Assembly (NCBI GenBank): GCA_030770425.1
Contig: JASJFT010000167.1
Span: 39,197-103,196, forward strand
DNA from: Darksidea phi
Taxonomy: Eukaryota > Ascomycota > Dothideomycetes > Pleosporales > Lentitheciaceae
Direction: 5' to 3'
DNA: 64,000 nucleotides
Below are positions 1 to 9,515 of the stretch, piece after piece. The stretch's first letter is position 1; every line of letters starts with the position of its first letter. The notes below the pieces were generated by a model. It did not search any database and was not told the DNA's origin. It was given only the letters and a program-made list of their open reading frames with translations. The position numbers and the translations under genes were made by a program.

Positions 1-503
1 GTACGAAGCTTGGAGCGAAGGGCGGGGTCGGTACGAGGAGTAGGAGCGGCAGCGGCGGGCGCTTTCCTAGTAGCGGTTTTAGCGCGTGGTGAGGTGCGTT
101 TGCTCACGCGTGGAGAGCCGGCGACGCGATCGAGGTTAACGACATTCTTGGGCGGGCGACCTCTGCGCTTCGCGGGAGTCGCGGGGGCCTCTTGGGCGAG
201 AGGCTCTTGTTTGCGGGCGGGTAGGCCGTGGTTGACGGCGGCTTCTTTGCGAGGACGACCACGGCGCCCGCGCATCTGCTCCACGGGCGCTACGGGCGCT
301 TCTTCTTCAGGTGCTTCTTCTATGGGTGCCTTCGCTGCACGTCCGCGCTTCTTCGGCTGGGGCTCTGCCTCCACTGGCGCGACGGCTTTGGGAGCGCGAC
401 CGCGTCTCTTCGGGGCTTCTGTGACTGCGACTGCGACGGGAGCGGCGTCTCTCTTGGGGCGACCGCGACCGCGGGTAGCCGTGGATGTAGCTCGGGGAGC
501 CAT
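1..503 (-). CDS. AT-hook DNA-binding protein (partial, C-terminus off window)
   Basis: An open minus-strand frame runs from an ATG at 503 to the left edge without a stop, so the C-terminus is missing. The protein is basic, rich in Ala, Pro and Arg, and carries repeated AT-hook cores: RGRP at about residues 13-16, GRAPK at 35-39, GRAAK at 54-58, RGRRGRPRK at 78-86 and KRRGRPPK at 112-119. Acidic EEAPEEE spacers lie between them. AT-hooks bind the minor groove of AT-rich DNA, so a nuclear chromatin or transcription role is likely; the exact protein is unknown. The plus-strand open frames over the same bases give Gly/Ala/Arg-rich nonsense and are shadows. The gene is divergent from the dehydrogenase at 974. 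An unseen intron or further domain to the left cannot be excluded. Confidence 0.75.
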   Translation of the reverse strand, partial: MAPRATSTATRGRGRPKRDAAPVAVAVTEAPKRRGRAPKAVAPVEAEPQPKKRGRAAKAPIEEAPEEEAPVAPVEQMRGRRGRPRKEAAVNHGLPARKQEPLAQEAPATPAKRRGRPPKNVVNLDRVAGSPRVSKRTSPRAKTATRKAPAAAAPTPRTDPALRSKLR

Positions 504-973
504 TGGGTATTGCAAATTCGCAGTGTGTGCGGGGTCGAGTGTGGAGAGTGGCGAGGGTTGTTGTGCATCAAGCTCGAGCTTGAAAGTAAGTCGAACGCGG
601 TGGCACGTGCGGTTGACTTCTCTCACCTCACCATCCGCGCAGAATCAGCACAGTTTGAGCACGAAAGCGCAGAGCGTCACGTGAAGCAACCACCATGCCA
701 CAGGCGCATCGCTTCCCAGATCACATTGGATACAACCCTTGGGCATACTAGATCGGTCGGGTCAAACTCCGGGTGCAAAAATACGAGCGACTCAAAAGTT
801 GCACGCGCTCGACCAGTAACCGCTCTGCACATCGGAGTTTACCAGGCTTTACGCCCGAGTGTCTCCAGGGCGTTGACAGTTCGTCATATAAAAGACAGCT
901 ATGCTATCCAAGCCATTGCGCCAGTGTCCTTCCCCGTGTCTAACAGTAAAATATCCACCACTGTCATTCCGCA
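504..973. promoter_or_regulatory. Divergent intergenic region with TATA box
   Basis: This 470-bp stretch separates the AT-hook gene (leftward) from the dehydrogenase (rightward). A TATAAAA at 887-893 lies about 80 bp before the dehydrogenase ATG and is a plausible core promoter. No coding signal was recognised. Confidence 0.5.
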
Positions 974-1765
974 ATGGCATCTGTAACAAAGACCGTCGTC
1001 CTTATCACCGGCGGTACATCTGAATCTACACTGGATCTCTCTTCTCATCTAACATCTCGTACAGGAAACAGCGGCATCGGCTTTGAACTCGCCGCCCAAC
1101 TCCTCGCCAAAGGCACCTACCATGTCCTCATCGGTTCCCGATCAGCAGACAAGGGCAACCTCGCCCTCGCTGATCTGCAATCGCGCAGTTTACCAGGCAC
1201 AGTAGAGATGCTGCCACTGGACGTGACAGACGACGACACCATCAACCAAGCCGCATCAGCAGTCGAGAAGGGTCATGGTAAACTGGACATTCTCGTCAAC
1301 AACGCTGCCGTTGCCATGCCTTCCGGAAGTGATAGAGAACAACTCCGCATCGCCTTCGACACCAACGCCACCGGCCCCTACATCCTCACCAAAACCCTGC
1401 TTCCGCTGCTCCAAAAATCGTCATCCGCACGTGTCATCAATATCTCCTCGGGCGTCGGTAGCATAGCCCGCAAACTCGATCCCTCTGGCCCTTTCCACAA
1501 GGTTTCCGCCGTGCAGTACCGCGCCAGCAAGACGGCGCTGAATATGGTTTCTGCATGTCAGTTCGTCGAGTATGGAGACATGGGCATCAAGGTATTTTTG
1601 TACGATCCGGGTTTCACAGTGAGTAACCTGGGACCGCACAATAATGCAGAGTCGGGAGCGAGGAGTGCGAGGGAGAGTGTATTGCCACTTATGGATGTGC
1701 TGGAGGGGAAGAGAGATGCCGAGGCAGGCTTGTTTCTGCATAACACTGGGACGTGGCCTTGGTAG
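974..1765 (+). CDS. Short-chain dehydrogenase/reductase (SDR)
   Basis: Exons are 974-1013 and 1065-1765, giving 246 aa. The 51-nt intron (1014-1064) is a multiple of three and contains no stop, so an unspliced frame also looks open, but it would break the dinucleotide-binding loop. Splicing restores ITGGNSGIG (about residues 11-19), the Rossmann TGxxxGIG motif of classical SDRs. NNAA follows in the middle (about 92-95), then ISSG with the catalytic Ser, and YRASK with Tyr165 and Lys169 as the catalytic pair. Length and motif spacing fit a cytosolic NAD(P)-dependent oxidoreductase of the C-factor/sniffer-like type; the substrate cannot be read from sequence. It is convergent with the BNR_4 gene, 47 bp away. 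Confidence 0.85.
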   Translation: MASVTKTVVLITGGTSESTLDLSSHLTSRTGNSGIGFELAAQLLAKGTYHVLIGSRSADKGNLALADLQSRSLPGTVEMLPLDVTDDDTINQAASAVEKGHGKLDILVNNAAVAMPSGSDREQLRIAFDTNATGPYILTKTLLPLLQKSSSARVINISSGVGSIARKLDPSGPFHKVSAVQYRASKTALNMVSACQFVEYGDMGIKVFLYDPGFTVSNLGPHNNAESGARSARESVLPLMDVLEGKRDAEAGLFLHNTGTWPW

Positions 1766-1812
1766 GGTGCGTTAATACTCTGCTTTGCAGATGACTTGGT
1801 TGAAGACATATT

Positions 1813-3126
1813 TTAAGGCTGTAGCTCAAAGTCCCAGACCTGCACTTTCCTCTCACCGAATGGTCCACCTTGTCGCACAAAAACGCTTAGTGTGTTACTC
1901 TGCGCCAGCCGTTCCTCATCGACTTGCGGCTCGCCCGCCATATTTGTGATTGTCGCCAAAAGCTTCCAGTCTAAGTAGTTGCCTCCTGCAGTCGCACCAA
2001 AAAGATTGACAGTGTTCTTCGGAGCATCCGGCAGAATCGCAACGAGACCGTCTCCTTTTGCGGCCAGCTTACCTCTGTATTGGAGGTAAGGGGGGGTAGA
2101 TTGGCCTGGCGCATTGATAGCCGTCTTACTAAATGTGCCGGCGGTGGTCCGGAGGTAGTGATAAAATCGCGCGGTTCCGGACGACTTGTCGCGCATGAGT
2201 GCATGGAAGCGGCCTTTCTCGTCGACGGTCTGTGCTTCTTGGTTCATGATTTCGCTGTTTTGAGGAATGGTGTAGACTTTGATGCCTGCAGTGGACGGTG
2301 TGATGGGCTTAGAGACAGTGTTCCCGCTGGTCGCTTTCCACGTTCTGCCGTCGTCTTCTGATAGCGCAAAGTAGAAATCATGATTTGTGCTTGCATCAGG
2401 GGTCTCGCGGACTGTCCAGCTGACGTAGAGCTTGTTGTTTTGCGATGTGAAGCCGTTGATGTATGCATTGTTGCCTTGACCCTGCAAGTATTTTCCTACG
2501 TTACTCCATTGACCGGATGTGCTGGAGTAACGGTGGATGTACGAGTCGCCAGCGCCCGATTGACCGATGCGGAACTCCATCAATAAATCGCCATTCGCAA
2601 GGCGCTCGAAACGAGGGTAAGTCAGTGGCGTCCACGGCCCCGATGAGCCAGGTAGACTGTGCTGTACCGTACCACCAAAGCTCTTCAAGCTCCAATCAGA
2701 CGGAATGGTCTTCGCGACACCGGAGCTTGAGACGCGATAGTTAAGAGGGACATCATGATGGTCGAAACTTAGATGTATCTTTCCGTCGCCACTAATACCT
2801 ATGCTAATTGTGTTGTGCTCATCCAATGTCTTTTGCTCGTAGTCCGTGAAAGCAAAGAACTGCCAGTCGCTAAGTGAAGGGGCGATGCGACGTCGACCAA
2901 GATTCACAAAATGCTTTCCATATCCGCTTGCTGTCTTGTAAAAGGCTACATATTGATAGTCGCCAAAAGTTGTTAGAGTGCTTTGTTGAAACGCGAGAGC
3001 GTTGAGGTGAACGGAGCCTTCGATATCGTTGCTGATATTGTAGTATTTTGTCGAGGTTATTGAGATGGCACGCGCAAAAAACAATAGAGTCGTTAGAACG
3101 ACAATGAGGCGGGAAAAGAAACCCAT
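1813..3126 (-). CDS. Secreted BNR_4-type beta-propeller protein, candidate polysaccharide lyase
   Basis: Single exon, 437 aa. The N-terminus (MGFFSRLIVVLTTLLFFARA) is a clear signal peptide. The mature protein has repeated aromatic/Asp-rich blades, including SEDDGRTWK, and a conserved FDHHDVPLNYR block at residues 121-131, typical of the BNR_4 repeat family. That superfamily of seven-bladed propellers includes ulvan lyases and the rhamnose-glucuronate lyases and rhamnosidases acting on gum arabic-like glycans. I therefore infer an extracellular enzyme acting on a rhamnose/uronic acid-containing polysaccharide; family membership is firmer than substrate. No TM segment follows the signal peptide. 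It is convergent with the SDR gene. The sulfatase locus 10 kb downstream could act on related substrates, but nothing in the sequence links them directly. Confidence 0.7.
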   Translation of the reverse strand: MGFFSRLIVVLTTLLFFARAISITSTKYYNISNDIEGSVHLNALAFQQSTLTTFGDYQYVAFYKTASGYGKHFVNLGRRRIAPSLSDWQFFAFTDYEQKTLDEHNTISIGISGDGKIHLSFDHHDVPLNYRVSSSGVAKTIPSDWSLKSFGGTVQHSLPGSSGPWTPLTYPRFERLANGDLLMEFRIGQSGAGDSYIHRYSSTSGQWSNVGKYLQGQGNNAYINGFTSQNNKLYVSWTVRETPDASTNHDFYFALSEDDGRTWKATSGNTVSKPITPSTAGIKVYTIPQNSEIMNQEAQTVDEKGRFHALMRDKSSGTARFYHYLRTTAGTFSKTAINAPGQSTPPYLQYRGKLAAKGDGLVAILPDAPKNTVNLFGATAGGNYLDWKLLATITNMAGEPQVDEERLAQSNTLSVFVRQGGPFGERKVQVWDFELQP

Positions 3127-3430
3127 TGTTGCAGAAACATCTTCGCGTGGTGTGCGACTGAGACTGTGTTATGAGAACTCAACTTCCTAGTCGCATCATT
3201 TAACCCGGCTCTGTTCGGCCGTGTGACCTCTTCTGGTGCTCATAATTTGCGGATAAATTTATTTGGCCCTGTTCTTTATGGAGGAGCACCTCGGCCCACC
3301 ATGATTTTAGCTCGGCCCACCAACCGCGCTAACACATGCCCCTTCGGTAAAGGGTGATCGTGCTTATAGACAACAGGTGAACATCAGTTTTAAGAATACG
3401 CCTATGTCGTTGGAGTGCCAGAAGAAATGG
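3127..3430. other. Intergenic, upstream of the BNR_4 gene
   Basis: This is the 5' flank of the leftward BNR_4 gene. It contains a short duplicated CTCGGCCCACCA/GCTCGGCCCACCA near 3292-3322. No gene was recognised; its right end may hold further decayed sequence of the adjacent kinase remnant. Confidence 0.4.
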
Positions 3431-3870
3431 AGTGCCGAATGGACTCTCCAGACCTCTGCAAAACCCATCCGGGCATGCGGAGCGCCCAGCAAAGCCGGCA
3501 CTAAAGTCTTCATGGCTATCGGGGCACTCTAGGGTGACGACCACAACTTTATGCATGATCTGGAGTCGTTCTTCTGGGTGCCGCTCTAGGTTTGCTTTTA
3601 TTAGAATGGACCAGGTTGGTCAGGGAGCAAGACACAGTATGATTCTTGGAACTACGAGCTAACGTAGAAACTTGCGGAAGTTAGGAAGGGCAAAGTGGAC
3701 GGGAAAGACAAGTTTACAGAGGAAATGGAGAGGAAATGGAGAGAGAGAGTTCACAGCTCAATGCAGAAACGCCGATTCCTTGCATACCGGAGCTACGTAA
3801 GGTGGTCTTCCCAAAAGGGAAAGCGCTGGTTAAGAGTGGATCGCGACACCTTGTTGCTCGGGATACGGTA
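3430..3870 (+). pseudogene. Decayed FunK1-type fungal protein kinase, C-terminal part
   Basis: One plus-strand frame, read through stops, gives the hallmarks of the fungal-specific FunK1 kinase C-lobe: GAPSKAGTKVFMAIGAL, then DDHNFMHDLESFFWVPL, then NGPG, DSWNYE, KLAEVRKGKVDGKDKF and finally a KGKRW tail. The frame is broken by at least four stops (after MAIGAL, after FFWVPL, after CFY and after YELT). The stop after FFWVP-L falls where relatives usually have Trp, consistent with TGG to TAG. The N-lobe and catalytic loop are not recognisable upstream. FunK1 genes are highly amplified in many fungi and often sit near mobile DNA. It is clearly non-functional. The family assignment rests on remembered motif patterns rather than a search. 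Confidence 0.65.
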
Positions 3871-4401
3871 ATCGGCACCCAAAATAGGTACTCTTCCAAT
3901 TACGCCATAGATCGCCTGTATCAGTCGCTGAATGTTAGTTCCACCGTACTCTCGCCTCAAGAAGAATTTTGTAGAGATGTGTCGGCATCTCCGCGGAGAA
4001 TCGATGTGACAATCAAAATTACGTGTTTTTCCAAACATTGACCATTTCCCCGGAGAAGAGGCTGTTCCCGCTCATTCTCCACCATTATCACGCTACTTTC
4101 GAAGTCGAAACACTGCTAGAAATTAAAACCCTCATTTATGTGCATGTGATAAGCTAAGGACACGTAGGACAGGCTACTTTTCTCCCGTGGGGGAGGATCG
4201 GGATGCAAATAGAGGATCTATCATTGGCTCAGTCATTCGATGCCTCGGTAATCTTGGTATTTTTATCTGGTCTTACTTCCAAAGACTACCCTTGGTTCCC
4301 CTAGGCTGTGTTTCTACTCTTCCCAACTCTCTGCTTTCCTCTTAACATCATTGCCACTAGTGCTTGTCAGCAATTCCTAACCCTGGGAAAACGTAGACGA
4401 G
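3871..4401 (+). promoter_or_regulatory. niiA promoter region with GATA sites
   Basis: Upstream of the nitrite reductase ATG are GATA cores recognised by AreA/NIT2-type nitrogen regulators: TTATC at 4085-4089, GATAA at 4148-4152, TATC at 4219-4222 and TTATC at 4263-4267. An inverted CCAAT (ATTGG) lies at 4223-4227. CTCCCGTGG near 4182-4190 resembles a NirA-type site but has one extra C. Binding is inferred from consensus only. Confidence 0.5.
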
Positions 4402-7400
4402 ATGGCTGGTGGGGACGAAGCACAATGTGAGCCTAGTAACAGGAAGAAGATTGTGGTTGTCGGGCTGGGAATGGTTGCAATTTCGTTCATGTAAGTTTAT
4501 CCCCGCAAAGTGCTCCCAATTCTGACAGGAATGGGTAGTGAAAAGCTACTGAAATTAGATGCAAAGAGAAGGGAGTATGACATTGTTGTCATCGGGGAGG
4601 AGGCCCATCTGGCCTATAACCGGGTCGGCCTTAGCAGTTACTTCCAGCACCGAGATGTGGAGCGATTGTACATGAATCCAGCGGAATGGGTAAGAGATTG
4701 CCGCGAAAATTGAAACCTTCTAATTACCATTTCCAGTACGCATCGATGCCAACAGGATCCCTCACTTATCACCTGAATACAGCGGTTACGGGCATAGATT
4801 CAGATAATAAACTGGTGACAACAGCCAAAGGCGACAAATTCAACTATGATGAGTTGGTGCTGGCTACCGGTTCTACGGCGATCCTTCCGCGCATGCCCGG
4901 CTATGATGCGACCGGTGTGTTCGTTTATCGAACAATTGAGGATCTTCAGAATCTCATTTCATTTTCCGCGGCCAAGAAGGGCACCGGCCAAAATGGAGTT
5001 GTGATCGGTGGCGGACTACTTGGTCTCGAGGCTGCAAAAGCAATGCTGGATTTGGAGGTGTACGACAAAATCACGGTCATTGAAGCGATGCCTTATGTGC
5101 TTGGCCGCCAGTTGGATAAAGACGCGGGAATGATGGTTGCTGAACAGGTGAAAGGTTTGGGTGTTGAAGTGGTCCTTGGTAAGATGGTAGGCAAGCTCAC
5201 CACTGCCGAAGATGGCAGCGTGACTGGGGTCGAATTCAAGGATGGTAGCGTAGTTGAAGGCGCCTGCGTATGTTTTGCAGTAAGTCCATTCAAGCTTTGT
5301 CATGCGCATGGAAGCAACCTAAAGCGCGACGCAGATTGGTGTCAGAGCTAGGGACGACCTAGCTAAGAATTCGGGCCTCCAGTGCCACGAACGAGGTGGA
5401 ATCCTTGTTGGCGACGACTTACAGACCACAGCAAGGGATGTCTATGCGATTGGCGAATGCGCGAATTGGAAGAATATGTGCTACGGCTTGGTCGGTCCTG
5501 GGTATGAGATGGCTGACCTTCTCGCCTTCAACTTGACCGAGGGGAGGATTCATGGCCAACCACGATCTTTCACCGACCCCGATATGAGCACCAAGTTGAA
5601 GCTTTTGGGGGTTGATGTCGCCAGCTTTGGCGACCCCTTTGCTGATGTCTTTGGCCCCAAGTGGTTGCCAGATGGAACATCAGGACCAGACAGGAAGGAC
5701 CAAGTCCAGGCACTGACATACAAGGACCCGTTTGGTAATGTCTACAAGAAATATCTGTTCACCTTGGATGGCAAGTACTTACTCGGCGGAATGATGATGG
5801 GTGACGCCGCCGATTACGCCAAACTTTTGGCAATCAGCAAACGGCACAAGCAGCTCGAAATAGCTCCAGGAGAATTGATTGTTAGAAAGTCAGGAGGCGA
5901 TGAAGGGGCCGATGACCTGTATGAAACCTGCAAACAAACATTTAATACTGAAAGCTTGCTAACTAATTTTACAGAGACGATGACGCGCAGATTTGCTCTT
6001 GTAACAACGTCACGAAAGGCGACATTACCACGGCGATCAAGGAGAAGTCGTGCAAGAGCGTTGGCGATGTGAAATCGTGCACCAAAGCTGGAACAAGTTG
6101 TGGAGGCTGCTTACCGCTCGTGCAAAGTATCTTCACCAAAACCATGAAGGATAGTGGCGAAGAGGTTCAAAATCACTTGTGTCCTCATTTCCAGCACTCT
6201 CGGGCCGACATTTTCTACATTGCCATGGTCAAAAAGCTCGAGTCCTTCGATGCCATCATGGCTGAATGCGGCACGCCGGGTTCGCTCGGATGTGAGGTCT
6301 GTAAACCGGCAATTGGTTCAATCTTGGCATCACTCTTCAACGGCCATATTCTCGACTCGGGACGAAAGGGCCTCCAGGATACCAACGACAAATTCCTTGC
6401 GAATATTCAACGTAATGGAACCTTCTCCGTCGTCCCCCGCGTTCCTGGTGGTGAAATTACTCCTAAGAAACTTGCCGTTATCGCGAGTGTCGCCGAAAAG
6501 TACAATCTGTATTGTAAGATTACAGGGGGGCAAAGAATCGACATGTTCGGCGCAAAGAAGCAGGATCTTCTAGCTATCTGGACAGAATTGTCCGAAAAAG
6601 GTGGTATGGAGAGCGGGCACGCTTACGCCAAGGCGTTGCGGACTGTCAAGAGCTGTGTAGGCACTACATGGTGCCGCTTTGGAGTCGGCGACTCCGTAGG
6701 TATGGCCATACGGATCGAGGAACGGTATAAGAGTATTCGCGCACCGCACAAAATCAAAGGCGCCGTTTCTGGGTGTGTAAGAGAATGCGCAGAGGCTCAA
6801 AACAAAGATTTTGGATTAATCGCAACAGAGAAGGGATATACGATCTTTGTGGGTGGGAATGGAGGGGCTACACCCCGACACTCAGACATTTTGGCAAAAG
6901 ACGTCCCTGTTGACAACGTGTTGCCTATCCTGGATCGTTATCTGCTGTTTTACATTCGTACTGCGGACCGACTTCAGCGAACTGCGAGATGGATCGAAGG
7001 ACTTCCAGGTGGGATTCAATACCTACGAGAAGTAGTTCTAAATGACAAGCTTGGAATATGCGCAGAATTGGAGAGGCAGATGGAGAAACTCGTTGCATCC
7101 TTTTTCTGCGAGTGGACTGAGACGGTGAAAAATCCCGAACGTCGGAAACAGTTCCAACAGTTCGTCAATGTCAATGACACTGTCGACTGGGTAGAGCCGA
7201 TGACGGAGCGTGGACAACAGCGCCCATCAAACTGGCCTAAACAACCCGCCAAAATCGACCCCATGGCCTGGACCAGCCTGTCATGGCAGCCGCTCGTCGA
7301 AGCTTCGAAATTCAGCGACCTCGACACCGGCGACAGCCTGCAGGTCAAGCGCGGAGGAACACAACTCGCTGTCTTCAAAATCCGCGGCAAGTACTATTGC

Positions 7401-7766
7401 ACGCAACAAATGTGTCCACACAAACGCGCTTTCGTGCTATCCGACGGCCTCATCGGAGAAGGTGATGACAAACTCTGGGTTTCGTGCCCGCTCCACAAAC
7501 GCAATTTCGAGTTGACGGGTCAGAACGCTGGGAAGTGTGGAAACGATGATATGAGTATCTCTACATTTGAGGTTGAGGAAAGAGAGGATGGATGGGTATA
7601 TGCACGGTTGCCTTCGGTTGAGGAGCTTGATAATGCGCTTGGTACTGAGAAATGGAAGGTCAGGAATGGAGAGACACCTAGTCAGTTCGAGGAACTAGAT
7701 GAGAGGCTTACAAAGAGAGCGGGTAGGAAAGGTGTTGTGAAGGGGAATAACGGCCTTGATTGGTGA
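4402..7766 (+). CDS. niiA: Nitrite reductase [NAD(P)H], assimilatory
   Basis: Exons are 4402-4490, 4539-4689, 4737-5279, 5335-5918 and 5975-7766 (introns 47-56 nt), giving about 1052 aa. The enzyme reduces nitrite to ammonium in the cytosol for nitrate assimilation. The N-terminus has the FAD/NAD(P) Rossmann motif [11 protein letters not shown], followed by AYNRVGL and LATGS of the pyridine-nucleotide reductase domain. A BFD-like [2Fe-2S] cluster follows (CSCNN near 462, CGGC near 500). Siroheme/4Fe-4S ligands are Cys683, Cys689, Cys723 and Cys727 ([11 protein letters not shown] and SGCVREC). A C-terminal Rieske domain has CPH (Cys936, His938) and CPLH (Cys960, His963). In intron 1 the acceptor at 4538 is required; the one ten bases earlier leads to a stop. 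Neither nitrate reductase nor the nitrate transporter, often clustered with this gene, is in the window. Confidence 0.95.
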
Positions 7767-8726
7767 GTGCGTTGAGAGCAGGTGTCAATCGAAAAGCTGT
7801 CTACTGCAGCTTGTTCTCCGCAGAACCGGATCTGCCCATAGCCACGCCTATGCTTGTTAGTGCCATTTATTAGATTATCGAAGGTGATCTCCTCGGTGAC
7901 CAGCTATTAAGATCGACATAGGCCAGTTGCTAAGCTTAATACTAAGCGTGATACTGAGTTTGATATAGGCCGGGTGGCAAAGGGGATCTGGAGGCGTTGA
8001 AAGCGGCTGGGTTAAAGTTCTCTCCGCCTTTCACATGCATCTACGATACGAGCACCAGGGTTGAGGAACTCTCCCGTATGGGTTAATGGCAAAAAAGGAA
8101 ATTGCCTCATCGGCGATCCTGGAGCCTCGCTCGCCCAGTCAGGATCCTATTGGCTCACTCTGAACGCTAACGTGTGTCAAGAACGTTTTGTGACGTTAAT
8201 TATGGAGTATTGAGGGCTGAGTCCAACGACAAGTACTTGGAAGACGCTAGAACGCACATCATCTCAAGCACATCACTTCACGCATGGACCCTGTAGCTGA
8301 CTTTCCAATCCATTGTTGCACAAGCGGGGCAGCCAATCGACTTCATCCGGGGGCCGGCAGTTGCCGAAATCGGTTGGAGAAATTGCGTGCTCCCGCTAGT
8401 TGGAGTCAGTTGGACTTGGCTGGCGCCACCATAGAAGCAAACAAATGTCATTCGATTCCGTAATTCGATCAATTGATCTTCATCCAGAGGGCATAAAACA
8501 TTTCAATTATGCCGTGTTTCTGGTATGCCGACGGGAATACGATATACACACTTTTCACAAGACGCTGGCCGGTACGGAACATAAAGTTTCTTGTTGCCTG
8601 AGTCGGATGTCAACACCGCGATCTGACAGAAAGAGGATGAAGCGTTGTAGGGTTGTCAATACCATCCCTGAACTATCTTATTATGGCTGCTGCCTCCTCC
8701 TCCTCCTCCTCCTCCTCTTCACCCGT
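7767..8726. other. Intergenic, probably decayed mobile DNA
   Basis: No intact gene was recognised. The right part lies in what would be the downstream coding region of the Crypton-like remnant, but the match is lost there. A (CTC)n run at about 8694-8717 corresponds to poly-Glu in that broken frame. Confidence 0.4.
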
Positions 8727-9233
8727 TTACCGTCTCTCCGTATCTTTCCTTTTTGCCTTGCGTACTTGATACCCAGATGCCCATGATTCACGGTTGATAA
8801 CCTCCTATTCTAGAAAAAGGCAAAGCTTATCCTCCGTCACCCCGGCACCATCTGTATTGCCTTCCAATCTTGCACACCGGTTCTCCCACTCCTTCTACTT
8901 AGGCTCGTACGCCCTCGTAGTGTTTTTCGGTCGCTGGGCCTTGTAGATCTCTCGCAGACGGGCTGTCTGGGCATCGAATTGGCTTTGAAGGAGGTTACGA
9001 GGACTGTTGTATGAAGCGGAGGCGGCAGCTTTTGACCGCAAAGCAGAAGCAGACCGTGTAGGGAAAAGATCCTTAAAAGCTTTCATTACAAGAGGGAGCA
9101 AGGAGAAGAGAAGGGGCATCGTCAACTGCACTGCGACCGTGCGACCATGAGGCCTGAACGAAGGCGCGTCATCTCGCCTCATTTCGCTTCCTCTCCTATC
9201 TCGTCCTGTGCACCGGCACATGCCGCCCTTCAT
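8727..9233 (-). pseudogene. Crypton-type tyrosine recombinase remnant (N-terminal part)
   Basis: One minus-strand frame reads LREIYKAQRPKNTTRAYEPK, stop, KEWENRCARLEG, VTEDKLCLFLE, stop, EVINRESWASGYQVRKAKRK, ERR, stop. The KNT-AY-PK-x-EW-x-C pattern followed by EDK-LFL is the DNA-binding N-terminal region of Crypton-like tyrosine recombinase proteins common in fungal genomes. The three stops (8895-8897 TAG, 8805-8807 TAG, 8727-8729 TAA) are in one frame and fall where Gln codons are expected, so each is one C-to-T change. No catalytic domain was found. The upstream start is unclear; the methionine at about 9150 or 9233 may not be original. Confidence 0.55.
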
Positions 9234-9515
9234 AGGAACTTCATACTAACCTAGACCTCCAGATGGCGTCGATTTTGGAGGGCTGGTGGGTGGCACCCTA
9301 TCCCCCCCAAAACGACGCGTCGAAACGTAGGGACGTGCGGCGCCAAGGCCGTAACCTGAGGTTATGCCGAGCCTCACCCGGGCGTCCGACACCTCAAACG
9401 TTTTCAACCAATTGCCGTAAAACACGACAGAATATAGACTTGTCACGTGCAACGAGTCTGACCCAACTAACCCTTGGTGCGATTTACATCCCGACCACAC
9501 AAAGACCTTAGTACA

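Noticed and set aside
10..986. Long plus-strand open frames (224 and 252 codons) at the left edge
   Set aside because: They are the complement of an open minus-strand AT-hook gene; the plus-strand proteins have no motifs and odd Gly/Ala/Arg/Thr composition.
4176..4194. NirA-type nitrate-activator site in the niiA promoter
   Set aside because: CTCCCGTGG has one base more than the CTCCGHGG consensus, so I did not call it as a site.
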